Shown: positions 32,623 to 41,535 of the stretch, piece after piece
How the letters are laid out: the number at the start of each line of letters is the position of its first letter
Position numbering within the stretch: the stretch's first letter is position 1
Source: SPDF01 sp963812085
GTDB lineage: Bacteria; Gemmatimonadota; Gemmatimonadetes; Gemmatimonadales; GWC2-71-9
DNA: 64,000 nucleotides
Direction: 5' to 3'
Assembly: GCA_963812085.1 (NCBI GenBank)
Contig: CAWETL010000004.1
Span: forward strand, 62,001-126,000
Notes under the pieces: model-generated
Told to the model about the DNA's origin: nothing
What the model saw: only the letters and a program-made list of their open reading frames with translations
Databases searched by the model: none
Program-made: the position numbers and the translations under genes

Positions 32623-33862
32623 CTACCCCTGAAAATTCGCCTCGCCCTCCCACCGCGCCATCGCCGCGGAGGCCAGGCAGTTCCCCAGCAGGTTCACCGA
32701 CGTCCGCGCCATGTCCATGAACGCGTCCACCCCGAGGATCACCGCGACCCCCTCGAGCGGAAGCCCGAAGGTGGCCAGCGCGCCCGAGAGGATCACCAAC
32801 GACGCGCGCGGCACCGCGGCGACGCCCTTGCTGGTGAGCATCAGGGTGAGGAGGATGACCAGTTGCTGGCCAAAGGTCAGGTCGATCCCCGCCGCCTGCG
32901 CCACGAAGAGCGCCGCCACCGACAGGTAGAGCGTCGATCCGTCGAGGTTGAACGAGTAGCCGGTGGGGAGGACGAAGGCGACGATGCGGCGCGGCACCCC
33001 GAACTTCTCCATGTTCTCCATGGCGAGCGGGAGCGCCGCCTCGGACGACGCGGTAGTGAACGCGATGAGCCACGGCTCGCGCACCCAGCGCCAGAACGAC
33101 CGCACCGGGATCCGGAAGATCAGCGCCACGGGCACCAACGCCACCACCACGAACACCACGAGCGCGCCGTAGAGCGTCAGCACCAGCTTGCCGAGGTTCC
33201 AGAGCAGGTCGAGGCCGTTGGTGCCGATGGTGCTGGCCATCGCGGCGAAGATGCCGATGGGTGCGAAGCGCATGACGATGTCGGTGAACTTGAACATCGT
33301 GTCGTTCAGCGACTCGAAGAACTTGAGGAGCGGCTCTCGGCGGGGTCGCCGGCACCCGCGCCAGGGCGATCGCGAAGAGGATGGTGAAGAACACCACCTG
33401 CAGCACTTCGTTCCTGGCGGCGGCGTCGAAGAAGCTGGTGGGGACGGTGTGCTCCAGCACGCCCGAGAGCGTGGTGGGGTTGCTGGCGAGGGCCTGGCCC
33501 GCCTCGGCCGAGCCCGAGAGCATGACGCCGGCCCCGGGCTTCACCAGGTTGACCGCGGCGAGCCCGATGAAGAGCGCCACCGTCGTGACGATTTCGAAGT
33601 ACACGAACGACTTCAGCGCCAGGCGCCCGACGCGCTTGAGGTCGTCGCCGTGGCCCGCAATGCCCACCACCAGGCTCGCCATGATGAGCGGCACCACGAT
33701 CGACTTGATCATCCGGAGGAAGATCGACGAGAGCGGCTTGAGCGCCGCGCCGACGTCCACCGTGGTCCACACCGTGTTGTCGAGGTAGCCGACCAGCGCG
33801 CCCAGCACCGTCGCCACGATGATCCACTGGGCGAGGGAGATCCGGCGAATGAAGGCCCACAT
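32623..33862 (-). CDS. Dicarboxylate/amino acid:cation symporter, frameshifted
   Basis: A member of the DAACS (GltP/DctA) family of trimeric inner-membrane symporters. ATG 33862 (after GAGAGGGA) opens the N-terminal half: IRRISLAQWIIVATVLGAL, FLRMIKSIVVPLIMASLVVG, TSFFDAAARNEVLQVVFF. The C-terminal half continues in another frame from LLKFFESLNDTMFKFTDIV through the transport core SSEAALPLAMENMEKFG, TGYSFNLDGSTLY and GVDAFMDMARTSVNLLGN. The switch lies close to 33345, after ALARVPATPPR. If real, the gene is dead; if a base-calling slip, it is intact at about 412 residues. Confidence 0.85.
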
Positions 33863-33876
33863 CGGGGGGATCCCTC

Positions 33877-35931
33877 TCAGGTTGGGCGGGAGATGACGCG
33901 CCGGACGGTGTCCGCCACGTGCGCGACCGTGAAGCCGAACTCCTCGAAGAGTCGCTCGCCGGGCGCGGAGGCGCCGAAGTGGTCGAGGCTCACCGCCTCG
34001 CCGGCCTCGCCCAGCCAGCGGTGCCAGCCGAACGAGGTGCCCGCCTCGACGCTCACCCGGGCGCGTACCGCCGCGGGGAGCACCGCCTCGCGGTATTCCG
34101 CCGGCTGCGCCGCGAAGAGCTCCCACGACGGCAGGCTGACCACGCGGGCGCGGACGCCTTCGGTGCCCAGGTGGCGCGCCGCGTCGAGCGCCACGCTCAG
34201 CTCGGAGCCGGTCGCCATGATGATCGCCTGCGGCGCGCCGGGCGGATCGTAGAGCACGTAGCCGCCGCGCTGCGCGCCGGCCGCGGCGCCCAGACTCGAC
34301 CGGTCGAGGACCGGCAGCTTCTGCCGCGTGAGCGCGAGGAGCGTCGGGCCCTCGCGGCGGAGGATCGCCGTCCGCCAGGCCTCGACCGTCTCGTTGGCGT
34401 CGCCCGGGCGGAACACCACGAGGTTCGGGATGGCGCGCAGCATGGCGAGGTGCTCGACCGGCTGGTGCGTCGGGCCGTCCTCGCCCACGCCGATCGAGTC
34501 GTGCGTGCCGATGTAGATGACCGGCAGCCCCATCAGCGCCGCCAGGCGGATCGACGGCTTCATGTAGTCGCTGAAGACCAGGAAGGTGCTGCCGAACGGG
34601 CGGAGGCCGCCGTGTGCCGCCATCCCGTTCAGCGCCGCGGCCATCGCGTGCTCCCGGATGCCCCAGTGCACCGTCTGGCCGGCCGTGCCGGGACCGAACT
34701 CTCCGCCGGCGGCGAGCGTCGTCCCGGTACTGCCGGCCAGGTCCGCCGATCCCCCGACGAGGTTGGGGAGCCTGGTCGCCAGCGCCTGAAGCGCCGCGTG
34801 GGACGCCTTCCGGGTCTCGACTGCTTTCGCATCGATCCCGAAGGTCGGCAGGCCGGCGTCCCATCCCGCCGGCAGTTCACCCGCCATCATCTGCCGGAAC
34901 CGGTCGGCATCCTCGGGGTGCGCCGCGGCGTACTTCGCGCGCAGCGATTCCCACCCCGCCTCGGCCTCCGCGCCGCGCGCGGCGGCACGGCCCATGTCCT
35001 CGCGGGCCGCCTCCGGCACGAAGAACGGCTCCGCGGGCCAGCCCAGGATGGCCTTGGTCTTCCGGATCTCCTCGGCACCGAGGGGCGCGCCGTGCGCGCC
35101 ACTGGTGTCCCGCTTGGTGGGCGCCGGGTCGGCGATGATGGTGCGCAGCACGATCAGCGTCGGGCGCTCGGTGCCGCCCGCAGCCTGCGCCAGCGCGGCG
35201 TCGATGGCAGCGAGGTCGTTGCCGTCGTCGACCCGGAGGACGCGCCAGCCGTAGGCCTCGAACCGGGCACCGACGGATTCCGAGAAGGCCAGGTCGGTCC
35301 GGCCGTCGATGGTGATGTGGTTGTCGTCGTAGATGACCGTGAGCTTGCCGAGCTGGAGATGTCCCGCGAGCGACGCGGCCTCCGAGGCCACCCCTTCCAT
35401 CAGGTCGCCGTCGCTGGCCAGCACCCAGGTGCGGTGGTCGACCAGCGCCCCGTCCGGCCGGTTGAAGGCGCCGGCCAGGAACCGCTCGGCCATGGCCATC
35501 CCGACCGCGTTGGCGAGACCCTGCCCGAGCGGCCCGGTGGTGGTTTCCACGCCGGGGGTGTGTCCGCGCTCCGGGTGTCCGGGCGTCCGGGAACCCCACT
35601 GGCGGAACTGGCGGATGTCGTCCAGGGAAAGGTCGTAGCCGGTCAGGTGGAGCAGGCCATAGAGCAGCATCGAGGCGTGACCGCAGGAGAGCACGAAGCG
35701 GTCGCGGTCGGGCCAGTCAGGATGCCGGGGGCTGTGCTTGAGGTGCCGGGTCCAGAGCAGGTAGGCCACCGGCGCGAGCGCCATCGGAGTGCCGGGGTGC
35801 CCGGAGTTGGCCCGCTCGACCGCGTCCATGGCGAGGACGCGGAGGGAGTTGATGCTGGTCCAGGCGACGTCGCTCTGGAGGGCGGAGACGGTCGGGACGG
35901 CGGCGCGGGGCGCGGGAGCTTTGAGCGTCAG
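33877..35931 (-). CDS. tkt: Transketolase
   Basis: A ThDP enzyme of the non-oxidative pentose phosphate pathway, about 684 residues. It has ERANSGHPGTPMALAP, the ThDP-binding GDGDLMEG-like segment (LASDGDLMEGVASEAASL), the catalytic Glu region GIREHAMAAALNGMA, and HDSIGVGEDGPTHQPVEHL. The frame is open to GTG 35991, but that codon lies inside a terminator stem. CTG 35931, seven bases after AGGAG, fits the family N-terminus and is preferred. The symporter gene follows 14 bases downstream. Confidence 0.92.
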   Translation of the reverse strand: MTLKAPAPRAAVPTVSALQSDVAWTSINSLRVLAMDAVERANSGHPGTPMALAPVAYLLWTRHLKHSPRHPDWPDRDRFVLSCGHASMLLYGLLHLTGYDLSLDDIRQFRQWGSRTPGHPERGHTPGVETTTGPLGQGLANAVGMAMAERFLAGAFNRPDGALVDHRTWVLASDGDLMEGVASEAASLAGHLQLGKLTVIYDDNHITIDGRTDLAFSESVGARFEAYGWRVLRVDDGNDLAAIDAALAQAAGGTERPTLIVLRTIIADPAPTKRDTSGAHGAPLGAEEIRKTKAILGWPAEPFFVPEAAREDMGRAAARGAEAEAGWESLRAKYAAAHPEDADRFRQMMAGELPAGWDAGLPTFGIDAKAVETRKASHAALQALATRLPNLVGGSADLAGSTGTTLAAGGEFGPGTAGQTVHWGIREHAMAAALNGMAAHGGLRPFGSTFLVFSDYMKPSIRLAALMGLPVIYIGTHDSIGVGEDGPTHQPVEHLAMLRAIPNLVVFRPGDANETVEAWRTAILRREGPTLLALTRQKLPVLDRSSLGAAAGAQRGGYVLYDPPGAPQAIIMATGSELSVALDAARHLGTEGVRARVVSLPSWELFAAQPAEYREAVLPAAVRARVSVEAGTSFGWHRWLGEAGEAVSLDHFGASAPGERLFEEFGFTVAHVADTVRRVISRPT

Positions 35932-35961
35932 GGCCCGTCTCCTGTCGGCGTGAGGCGATGT

Positions 35962-36003
35962 GGCTGGTGCGGGGTGCGTCCAAAATAACACCCCGCACCA
36001 GCC
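35962..36003 (-). terminator. Strong hairpin upstream of transketolase
   Basis: A perfect 15-base stem GGCTGGTGCGGGGTG / CACCCCGCACCAGCC (35962-35976 and 35989-36003) with a 12-base loop containing TTATTTTGG on the minus strand. It follows the minus-strand gene ending at 36017 and should stop its transcript before tkt. Confidence 0.8.
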
Positions 36004-36016
36004 GCCGTCACCCGCG

Positions 36017-36554
36017 CTACGGCACTTGGTTGATCATCAGGTGCGCGTAGGGTGTGCCGGCGAACATGATCCACGAGCCCTTCTTGGACGGGGTGGTGCG
36101 CAGCCCGGTCGTCTTGGGGTCGAAGGCCCACATGATCATGTAGTGCGGAGGCGACTCAATGAATTTCTGGCCCGGCACGATCTTGGCCCACGGATCGTCG
36201 GCGCTGATGTCGCTCCCTCCCGAGAGCGCCAGTCGCCGTGTTCTTCGGCGCCGGATCGTGGGCCATCCACGACTGCGCCCAGGCCATCGCCTGCGGGTCG
36301 AGGCACATCGCATCCTTTCCTGGGGTCTCCGGCTGGTCCGGCAGGCAGGTGAATCCGTTCGTCCCGGCCTTGAGCTGCACCATCCTGCCGTCGGGACCCG
36401 GCGCGATGACCGCCGCGCCTTTGGGAATGTCGGCCGGCGCCGCGGCGAGCGCGCTCCTGATCAATGCGCACTTGTGCATCCTCTGCCTGTGCACCGGGGT
36501 GGCAGCCGCGAGGGCGAGGCCGAGGAGGGGGAGGAATGTGACGACACGGGACAT
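36017..36554 (-). CDS. Exported hypothetical protein, frameshifted
   Basis: A signal peptide (RVVTFLPLLGLALAAATPV) begins at ATG 36554, and the first frame runs through GPDGRMVQLKAGTNGFTCLP and DPQAMAWAQSWMAHDPAP. The second frame takes over near 36235 with LSGGSDISADDPWAKIVPGQ and ends TPYAHLMINQVP. The halves together read as one secreted protein of about 175 residues with conserved-looking CLP, MCLD and MFAGTPYAHLM motifs, family unknown. A one-base or slightly larger indel in the CGCTCTCGGGAGG stretch would explain the break. Confidence 0.72.
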
Positions 36555-36698
36555 GGCAGGACTCCCACGCCGGAGGGCGGCGTAGGGCATCGCGTGCAAC
36601 CGCACGGCGTCGCGTCGCGAGGCCCTGGGGCCGCAGCGAGAAGATTGGGTGGCACTTCCCGGCCGTCAATAAGGGGAACTTTACGGAAGGACTGTGGT

Positions 36699-37640
36699 AT
36701 GCCAGTGGGCGTCCATTCTTCAGGCCGTCAACCTTTGACATTCCCCATACCGGCAGGCAACTTGACGCCCGTGACCGAATCCGACCGCAGCTATGAGATC
36801 CAGGAAGTGGCCGAGTTGACCGGCCTGAGCGCGGCGCGTCTCCGGGCGTGGGAGCGTCGGTACTCGGTGGTGCGGCCCGAGCGCCAGGCTAACGGCTACC
36901 GCGCGTACTCCGCATCGCAAGTCGCCCTGCTCCGCGCCTTCGCGAAGCTGGTCGAGGGTGGCGAGCGGATCGGTGATCTGGCGCGGGAGCCACGCGAGGC
37001 GGTGATCGGTCGGGCCGAGGCGGGCGGATCAGGGCTGTCCGTGCTCGGGTCGATCGTCGAGGCAGTCCGCCGCTACGACCGGGATCGCCTCGAAGCGCTG
37101 GTCAGCGCGCAGCTGGCACAGCTCGGCCTGCGCCGCTTCGCCGCGGAAATCGTGCAGCCGCTGGCCACGCAGGTGGGCGATCTCTGGGCGCTGGGGCGCC
37201 TGCCGATCGCATCGGAACATCTGGCCAGCGAGGTGATCGTCCAAGCGTTGAAGGAGGGGCTTCGCGACGGCGCCGGTGACGGTCCGCTCCTGCTCGCGGC
37301 CGGCCTGCCGGGTGAACGGCACGAATGGGGCCTGCTCACGACCCTCGCGGCTGCGCAGGGCGATGGCTGGAAGGTGCACTATCTCGGCGCCGACCTTCCG
37401 CTCGCGGAGGTCGTCCAGGCCGCGTGGGCCCTGCGCCCGGCGGCCGTCGCCCTGAGCGCCAGCGATCCCGACCTCGTCGAACGAAACCTCCCGGCGCTCT
37501 CGCACTTCGCCGCCACCCTCCCCCCGGGTGTCCGGGCCGTCATCGGCGGCCGGGGCGCCATCCCCGCAGGGAACAATCTCCGGCATCACGGGTTCCAACT
37601 GGAACTCGGGCGCCCGACGCCCTCCGCTCCTCCAGCTTGA
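36699..37640 (+). CDS. carH: CarH-like B12-dependent photoreceptor repressor
   Basis: A 313-residue MerR-family regulator with a cobalamin domain. GGAAGGA lies seven bases before ATG 36699; GTG 36771 is a shorter alternative. The HTH is at about 31-100 (EVAELTGLSAARLRAWERR, NGYRAYSASQVALL). The four-helix cap carries the light-sensor signature W163-x9-E173-H174 (LWALGRLPIASEHL). The Rossmann B12 domain has the ExHxxG motif E206-R-H-E-W-G211. In known CarH proteins adenosylcobalamin makes a tetramer that represses carotenoid genes until light breaks it. The crtI gene starts 18 bases downstream, supporting that role. Confidence 0.92.
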   Translation: MPVGVHSSGRQPLTFPIPAGNLTPVTESDRSYEIQEVAELTGLSAARLRAWERRYSVVRPERQANGYRAYSASQVALLRAFAKLVEGGERIGDLAREPREAVIGRAEAGGSGLSVLGSIVEAVRRYDRDRLEALVSAQLAQLGLRRFAAEIVQPLATQVGDLWALGRLPIASEHLASEVIVQALKEGLRDGAGDGPLLLAAGLPGERHEWGLLTTLAAAQGDGWKVHYLGADLPLAEVVQAAWALRPAAVALSASDPDLVERNLPALSHFAATLPPGVRAVIGGRGAIPAGNNLRHHGFQLELGRPTPSAPPA

Positions 37641-37658
37641 GCTGTTTTGAGGGACCCT

Positions 37659-39209
37659 GTGGCCACTGCTATGTCCGATATCGTCGCCGTCACCCCTCCC
37701 GCCGTCCCCGGACGGGCGGAGCGGCCGGCGGTCCGCGAGGTGCTGATCGTCGGCGCCGGCCTCGGCGGGCTCTCCGCCGCCGTCCGCCTTGCCGCGCAGG
37801 GCTACCGCGTGCGGGTACTCGAGCGGCACGCCACCCCGGGTGGCCGGTGCGGGCTCTGGGAGTCGGAGGGCTTTCGCTTCGACACCGGCCCGACGCTCCT
37901 CCTCATGACGGACTACCTCCGGAAGGTCTTTGCCGACGCCGGCCGGCGGATGGAAGACTATCTCGAGCTTCGGCAGCTCGATCCCAACTATCGGGTGTAT
38001 TTCGCCGACGGCGCGACGCTCGACGTGACCAGCCGGATCAACGGCATGCTGGAGGGCGTGGAGAAGATCGAGCCCGGCGTGGGCCCCCGCTTCCTCCGCT
38101 TCCTGGCGGAAACGTCGAAGCTCTACACGATCGGCCTGGCGGCGTTCGTGGACCGGAACGTCCATCGGCCCCGCGATTTCTTCAACCTGAAGAACGGCCT
38201 GCTGCTGCTCCGGGCGCGGGCGATGGAACAGCTGCAGGCAATGGTCGGCCGCTTCTTCCGCGACGAGCGATTGCAGCAGGCCTTCAGCTTCCAGTCGCTG
38301 TACCTCGGGCTCTCTCCCTACGAGTCGCCCGCCATCTACAGCCTGCTTCCGTACACCGAGGTGGCGGGCGGGCTGTATTTCCCCATGGGAGGGATGCACG
38401 CGATTCCCCGCGCGCTGGCGCGGCTCGCGGAGGAACTGGGGGTCGAGATCTCCTACGGGACCGAGGTGAGCGCGCTTGAGCGCTCCGGCGAGAGGATCGC
38501 CGCCGTCCGCCTGGCGGACGGCCGACGCCTCCCGGCCGATCTCGTGCTGGTCAACGCCGACCTGCCGTACGCCTACGAGACGCTGCTCGGCGAGCCGTAC
38601 AAGAACATCGACCGATTCGATTTCAGCTGTTCGGCCTTCCTGATGTATCTCGGGGTGGACCGGGCCTATCCGGCGCTGCCGCACCACAACCTGGTCGTGC
38701 CCTCCGATCTACGCCGCGCCTGCGAGGACATTTTCGAGCGCCACCAGGTGCCCGCCGACCCGGCGTTCTATGTCTGCAACCCGAGCAAGACCGACCCGGC
38801 GCTCGCGCCCGCCGGCATGGAGAACATCTACGTCCTGGTCCCCGTACCGAGCCAGGACCCGGCCCGGCCGATCGACTGGGCCGTCGAAGGACCCCGTCTC
38901 GAGGCGGAGATGCTCGAGCGGCTGGAACGGTTCGGGCTCACCGACCTCAAGCGTCGCCTCGTGACCAAGCGGACATTCACGCCCGCCGATTTTCATCTCG
39001 AGCTGGGCGCGACCCGTGGCGAGGCGTTCGGCCTGGCCCACGGGATCGACCAGGTCGGATACTTCCGCCCGCACAACCGCCATGCGGAGTGCACGAATCT
39101 CTTCTTCGTCGGCCAAAGCACCCACCCGGGCTGCGGCGTGCCGATGGTGCTGATCTCTTCGCGGCTGGTGGTCGAACGGATGCTCGCCGAACAGGGTGCC
39201 CCCGCGTGA
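37659..39209 (+). CDS. crtI: Phytoene desaturase / carotenoid dehydrogenase
   Basis: A 516-residue FAD enzyme that desaturates phytoene toward lycopene or neurosporene at the membrane. The dinucleotide-binding motif is VLIVGAGLGGLSAAVRLAAQ, followed by GGRCGLWESEGFRFDTGP, and the C-terminal CrtI signature includes FFVGQSTHPGCGVPMVLISS. GTG 37659, with GAGG six bases upstream, is chosen over ATG 37671 and TTG 37647. The stop overlaps the next gene as GTGA. Product chain length and the exact number of desaturations cannot be told. Confidence 0.93.
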   Translation: MATAMSDIVAVTPPAVPGRAERPAVREVLIVGAGLGGLSAAVRLAAQGYRVRVLERHATPGGRCGLWESEGFRFDTGPTLLLMTDYLRKVFADAGRRMEDYLELRQLDPNYRVYFADGATLDVTSRINGMLEGVEKIEPGVGPRFLRFLAETSKLYTIGLAAFVDRNVHRPRDFFNLKNGLLLLRARAMEQLQAMVGRFFRDERLQQAFSFQSLYLGLSPYESPAIYSLLPYTEVAGGLYFPMGGMHAIPRALARLAEELGVEISYGTEVSALERSGERIAAVRLADGRRLPADLVLVNADLPYAYETLLGEPYKNIDRFDFSCSAFLMYLGVDRAYPALPHHNLVVPSDLRRACEDIFERHQVPADPAFYVCNPSKTDPALAPAGMENIYVLVPVPSQDPARPIDWAVEGPRLEAEMLERLERFGLTDLKRRLVTKRTFTPADFHLELGATRGEAFGLAHGIDQVGYFRPHNRHAECTNLFFVGQSTHPGCGVPMVLISSRLVVERMLAEQGAPA

Positions 39210-40876
39210 ACACCGCGCTGGAGCGGAGCTACCGCGAGGCGGAGCGGACCACGGCCCACTGGGCCCGGAGCTTCTACTTTGCCAGCCGCTTCGTGCCGCT
39301 CGCCAAGCGGCGCGCCATCTTCGCGCTCTACCACTACTGCCGGTTCGCCGACAACCTCGTGGACCTGCGTGGGGACCGGCCGGTCGAGGAGGTTCGCCGC
39401 GAACTGGCGCTGCTCGGCGGAACCGTCCGCGCGCTGCACGCCGGGGCAGTGCCGGACGACCCGCGCTGGCTGGCCCTGGCCGACACCCTTGCACGCTGCC
39501 CGATTCCGCTCTCGCCGCTCCTCGAACTCCTCGACGGCGTCGCGATGGACCTCGAGCCGGTCGAGATCCGGACGTTCGCCGAGCTCGAGCGGTATTCGTA
39601 CCGGGTGGCGGGCGTGGTCGGGCTGATGCTGGGTCCCGTGCTCGGGGCGGAACGCCAGGGGTTCGAGGCCCACGGCGTCCGGCTGGGGATCGCCATGCAA
39701 CTCGCCAACGTGCTTCGGGACGTCGGCGAGGACCTCGACGCAGGACGGCTCTACCTCCCCGCCGACGAGCTCGCCGCGTTCGGGCTCGACCGCGCGGCGC
39801 TCGAACGGCGCGTCGTCACACCGGAGTTCCGGCGGTTCATGGCGTTCCAGGTGCGGAGGGCCCGCCAGCACTTCGCGGCTGGGGATGCGGTGGTTGGCCT
39901 CTTCCCCGCGGACGGCTCGCGGTTGACCGTCCGCCTGATGCAGCGCACCTACGCCGGCATCCTCGACGCGATCGAGCGCCACGATTACGACGTCTTCCGC
40001 CTGCGGGTGCATGTCTCGTCGCCCCGCAAGCTCGCCATCCTCGGCCGCGCCCTCTGGCAGGAGTACGCCTCCCTGCTTCCCGGCGCCGACGGAGCAGTCC
40101 GCCTGAGCGCCGCGATGCAGCCGACCATTCCACCCGGGCGGTGGGTCGCGGCGGGGTTCGAGCGCTACCTCCGCCGCCTCGCGGGTCGTCACTTCGCGGC
40201 GGTGCGCTGGCGCCGTCCGGCCGGCGGCCACGCGCTGCGGACGGACCGCCCTGTCATCTTCGTGGCCAACCACACCAACTGGTGGGACGGTTTCCTCGCC
40301 TGCATTGTCGGCCGCGCGCTCGGCACCACGTTCTACGTGCTGATGGAGTCGCGGCACCTCGCCCGCTACCGGTTCTTCCTGCGAGTCGGCGCGCTCCCGC
40401 TGGATCGCGCCAGCGCGCCGCGCGCGTACGCAGATCTCGACCGCGCCCGCGGCGTGCTGGGTCCGGGGGCGGGTCTCTGGGTGTTCCCCCAGGGCGCGCG
40501 GCGCCCGGCAGCGATGCGCCCGTCGGAGCTGGAAGCAGGCGCGGCGCATCTGGCCCTGACTGCGCCCGGCCCGGTGCAGATCTGCCCGGTCGCCTTCCGG
40601 TACGGGTATCTGGGCGAGCACCTGCCCGAGGCGTTCGTCTGGGTCGGGGAGCCCTGGGGCGTCGCCCACGGGAGCGGCGAGCGCCGTGCCCTGACCGCCG
40701 AGATCGGGGAGCGGATCGGCGCGTCGCTCGACCGGCTCGACGATGCCCGCGACGCCGAGCACCTCGAGGAGTTCGAGCTTCTCGTCCGCGGCTCGCTCTC
40801 GCTCAACAAGCGAATGGACCGGCTCCGCCACCGGCTCGGCTGGCTGGACGGGCCGTTCGAGGAACGCAATGGGTGA
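39206..40876 (+). CDS. crtB: Phytoene synthase fused to a PlsC-type acyltransferase
   Basis: A 556-residue two-domain protein in one uninterrupted frame. Residues 1-285 are a squalene/phytoene synthase with both aspartate motifs, FADNLVD (D49, D53) and NVLRDVGEDLD (D172, D176), and RLYLPADEL. From about 345 to 500 lies a glycerolipid acyltransferase domain: VIFVANHTNWWDG with the H356-x4-D361 catalytic pair, then VGALPLDR, WVFPQGARRP and GPVQICPVAFRYG. Free-standing CrtB is about 300 residues, so the second half is a true addition. The acyltransferase could esterify a carotenoid or its glycoside, or remodel the membrane; this is inference. Coupled to crtI. Confidence 0.9.
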   Translation: MNTALERSYREAERTTAHWARSFYFASRFVPLAKRRAIFALYHYCRFADNLVDLRGDRPVEEVRRELALLGGTVRALHAGAVPDDPRWLALADTLARCPIPLSPLLELLDGVAMDLEPVEIRTFAELERYSYRVAGVVGLMLGPVLGAERQGFEAHGVRLGIAMQLANVLRDVGEDLDAGRLYLPADELAAFGLDRAALERRVVTPEFRRFMAFQVRRARQHFAAGDAVVGLFPADGSRLTVRLMQRTYAGILDAIERHDYDVFRLRVHVSSPRKLAILGRALWQEYASLLPGADGAVRLSAAMQPTIPPGRWVAAGFERYLRRLAGRHFAAVRWRRPAGGHALRTDRPVIFVANHTNWWDGFLACIVGRALGTTFYVLMESRHLARYRFFLRVGALPLDRASAPRAYADLDRARGVLGPGAGLWVFPQGARRPAAMRPSELEAGAAHLALTAPGPVQICPVAFRYGYLGEHLPEAFVWVGEPWGVAHGSGERRALTAEIGERIGASLDRLDDARDAEHLEEFELLVRGSLSLNKRMDRLRHRLGWLDGPFEERNG

Positions 40877-41315
40877 TCTTTCCGCCTGGCGGGCGCTCCA
40901 CGTCCTCGGCGCGGTGCTGCTCGTGGGCAACGTCACCGTGACCGGGTTCTGGGCGGCGTTCCTCTACGCACAGCGATCGGTCGTGCCGTTTCGTCCCGTG
41001 GCGCGCGCCATCCTCTGGACCGATCTCCTGTTCACGGTGGGTGGCGCCAGCCTGCTCACCTTTACCGGCATTCAACTGGTGTTGGCCCGCGGGTACTCCT
41101 TCTGGGCTACCCCTTGGCTGGTGAAGGGCGTCGGCTCGCTTGCCCTGGCCACGTTGCTCTGGCTGGCAGTGCTGGTGCCGGACCAGTTCCGCCTCGAGCG
41201 CCTCGCCCCTGACGATTCCACCCGATTGCGGCGCCTCTTCCTTCGGTGGTGCCTCGTGGGCTGGACCTCCACGGCGCTCCTGCTCAACGGCCTCTGGGTG
41301 ATGGTGAGGAAGTGA
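40869..41315 (+). CDS. DUF2269-like integral membrane protein
   Basis: A 148-residue protein with four membrane helices (ALHVLGAVLLVGNVTVTGFW; ILWTDLLFTVGGASLLTFTG; GVGSLALATLLWLAVLV; CLVGWTSTALLLNGLWVMV). The HVLGAVLLVGN opening and the helix pattern match the DUF2269 group of unknown function. ATG 40869 lies eight bases inside the crtB-acyltransferase stop, making it the last gene of the carotenoid operon. It may assist carotenoid membrane insertion, but nothing in the sequence proves this. Confidence 0.8.
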   Translation: MGDLSAWRALHVLGAVLLVGNVTVTGFWAAFLYAQRSVVPFRPVARAILWTDLLFTVGGASLLTFTGIQLVLARGYSFWATPWLVKGVGSLALATLLWLAVLVPDQFRLERLAPDDSTRLRRLFLRWCLVGWTSTALLLNGLWVMVRK

Positions 41316-41535
41316 CGGCCGACCGCTGGCACCGGCGCTCCGGATTTGACATAACAGGCTGTGGCACAATGAGTTATGAGGTTCATCCGGGCCGGCTCCC
41401 GCAGGCTCCACTGGATCGAGAGCCCAGGTGGCAGTTGTGTAAAGCCGCCCGGCACGATACTTTTAAGCGTTGAAATGACAACGCATTAGGCGGCCCGGGT
41501 GGTCCGGACCGTGTACGACACTTCAGGCAGGGCTT
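41316..41535 (+). promoter_or_regulatory. Upstream region of the HNH gene
   Basis: This 220-base gap is AT-richer than its surroundings. TTGACA (41346-41351) has a possible -10 ACAATG 16 bases later. Further down are GATACTTTTAA (41455-41465), a hairpin GCGTTG-AAATGA-CAACGC (41467-41484) and the palindrome GGTCCGGACC (41502-41511). No short gene is convincing. The hairpins may be regulatory or form the 5' leader of the HNH mRNA. Confidence 0.4.

Noticed and set aside
31547..34864. A 1105-codon open frame on the minus strand
   Set aside because: It joins shadows of gluQ, half of the symporter and out-of-frame transketolase. Only residues from the symporter N-terminal half look like a protein, so it is not one gene.
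35932..35991. Upstream in-frame GTG start for transketolase at 35991
   Set aside because: The codon lies inside one arm of a 15-base terminator stem and has no Shine-Dalgarno. The extra 20 residues do not resemble transketolases.
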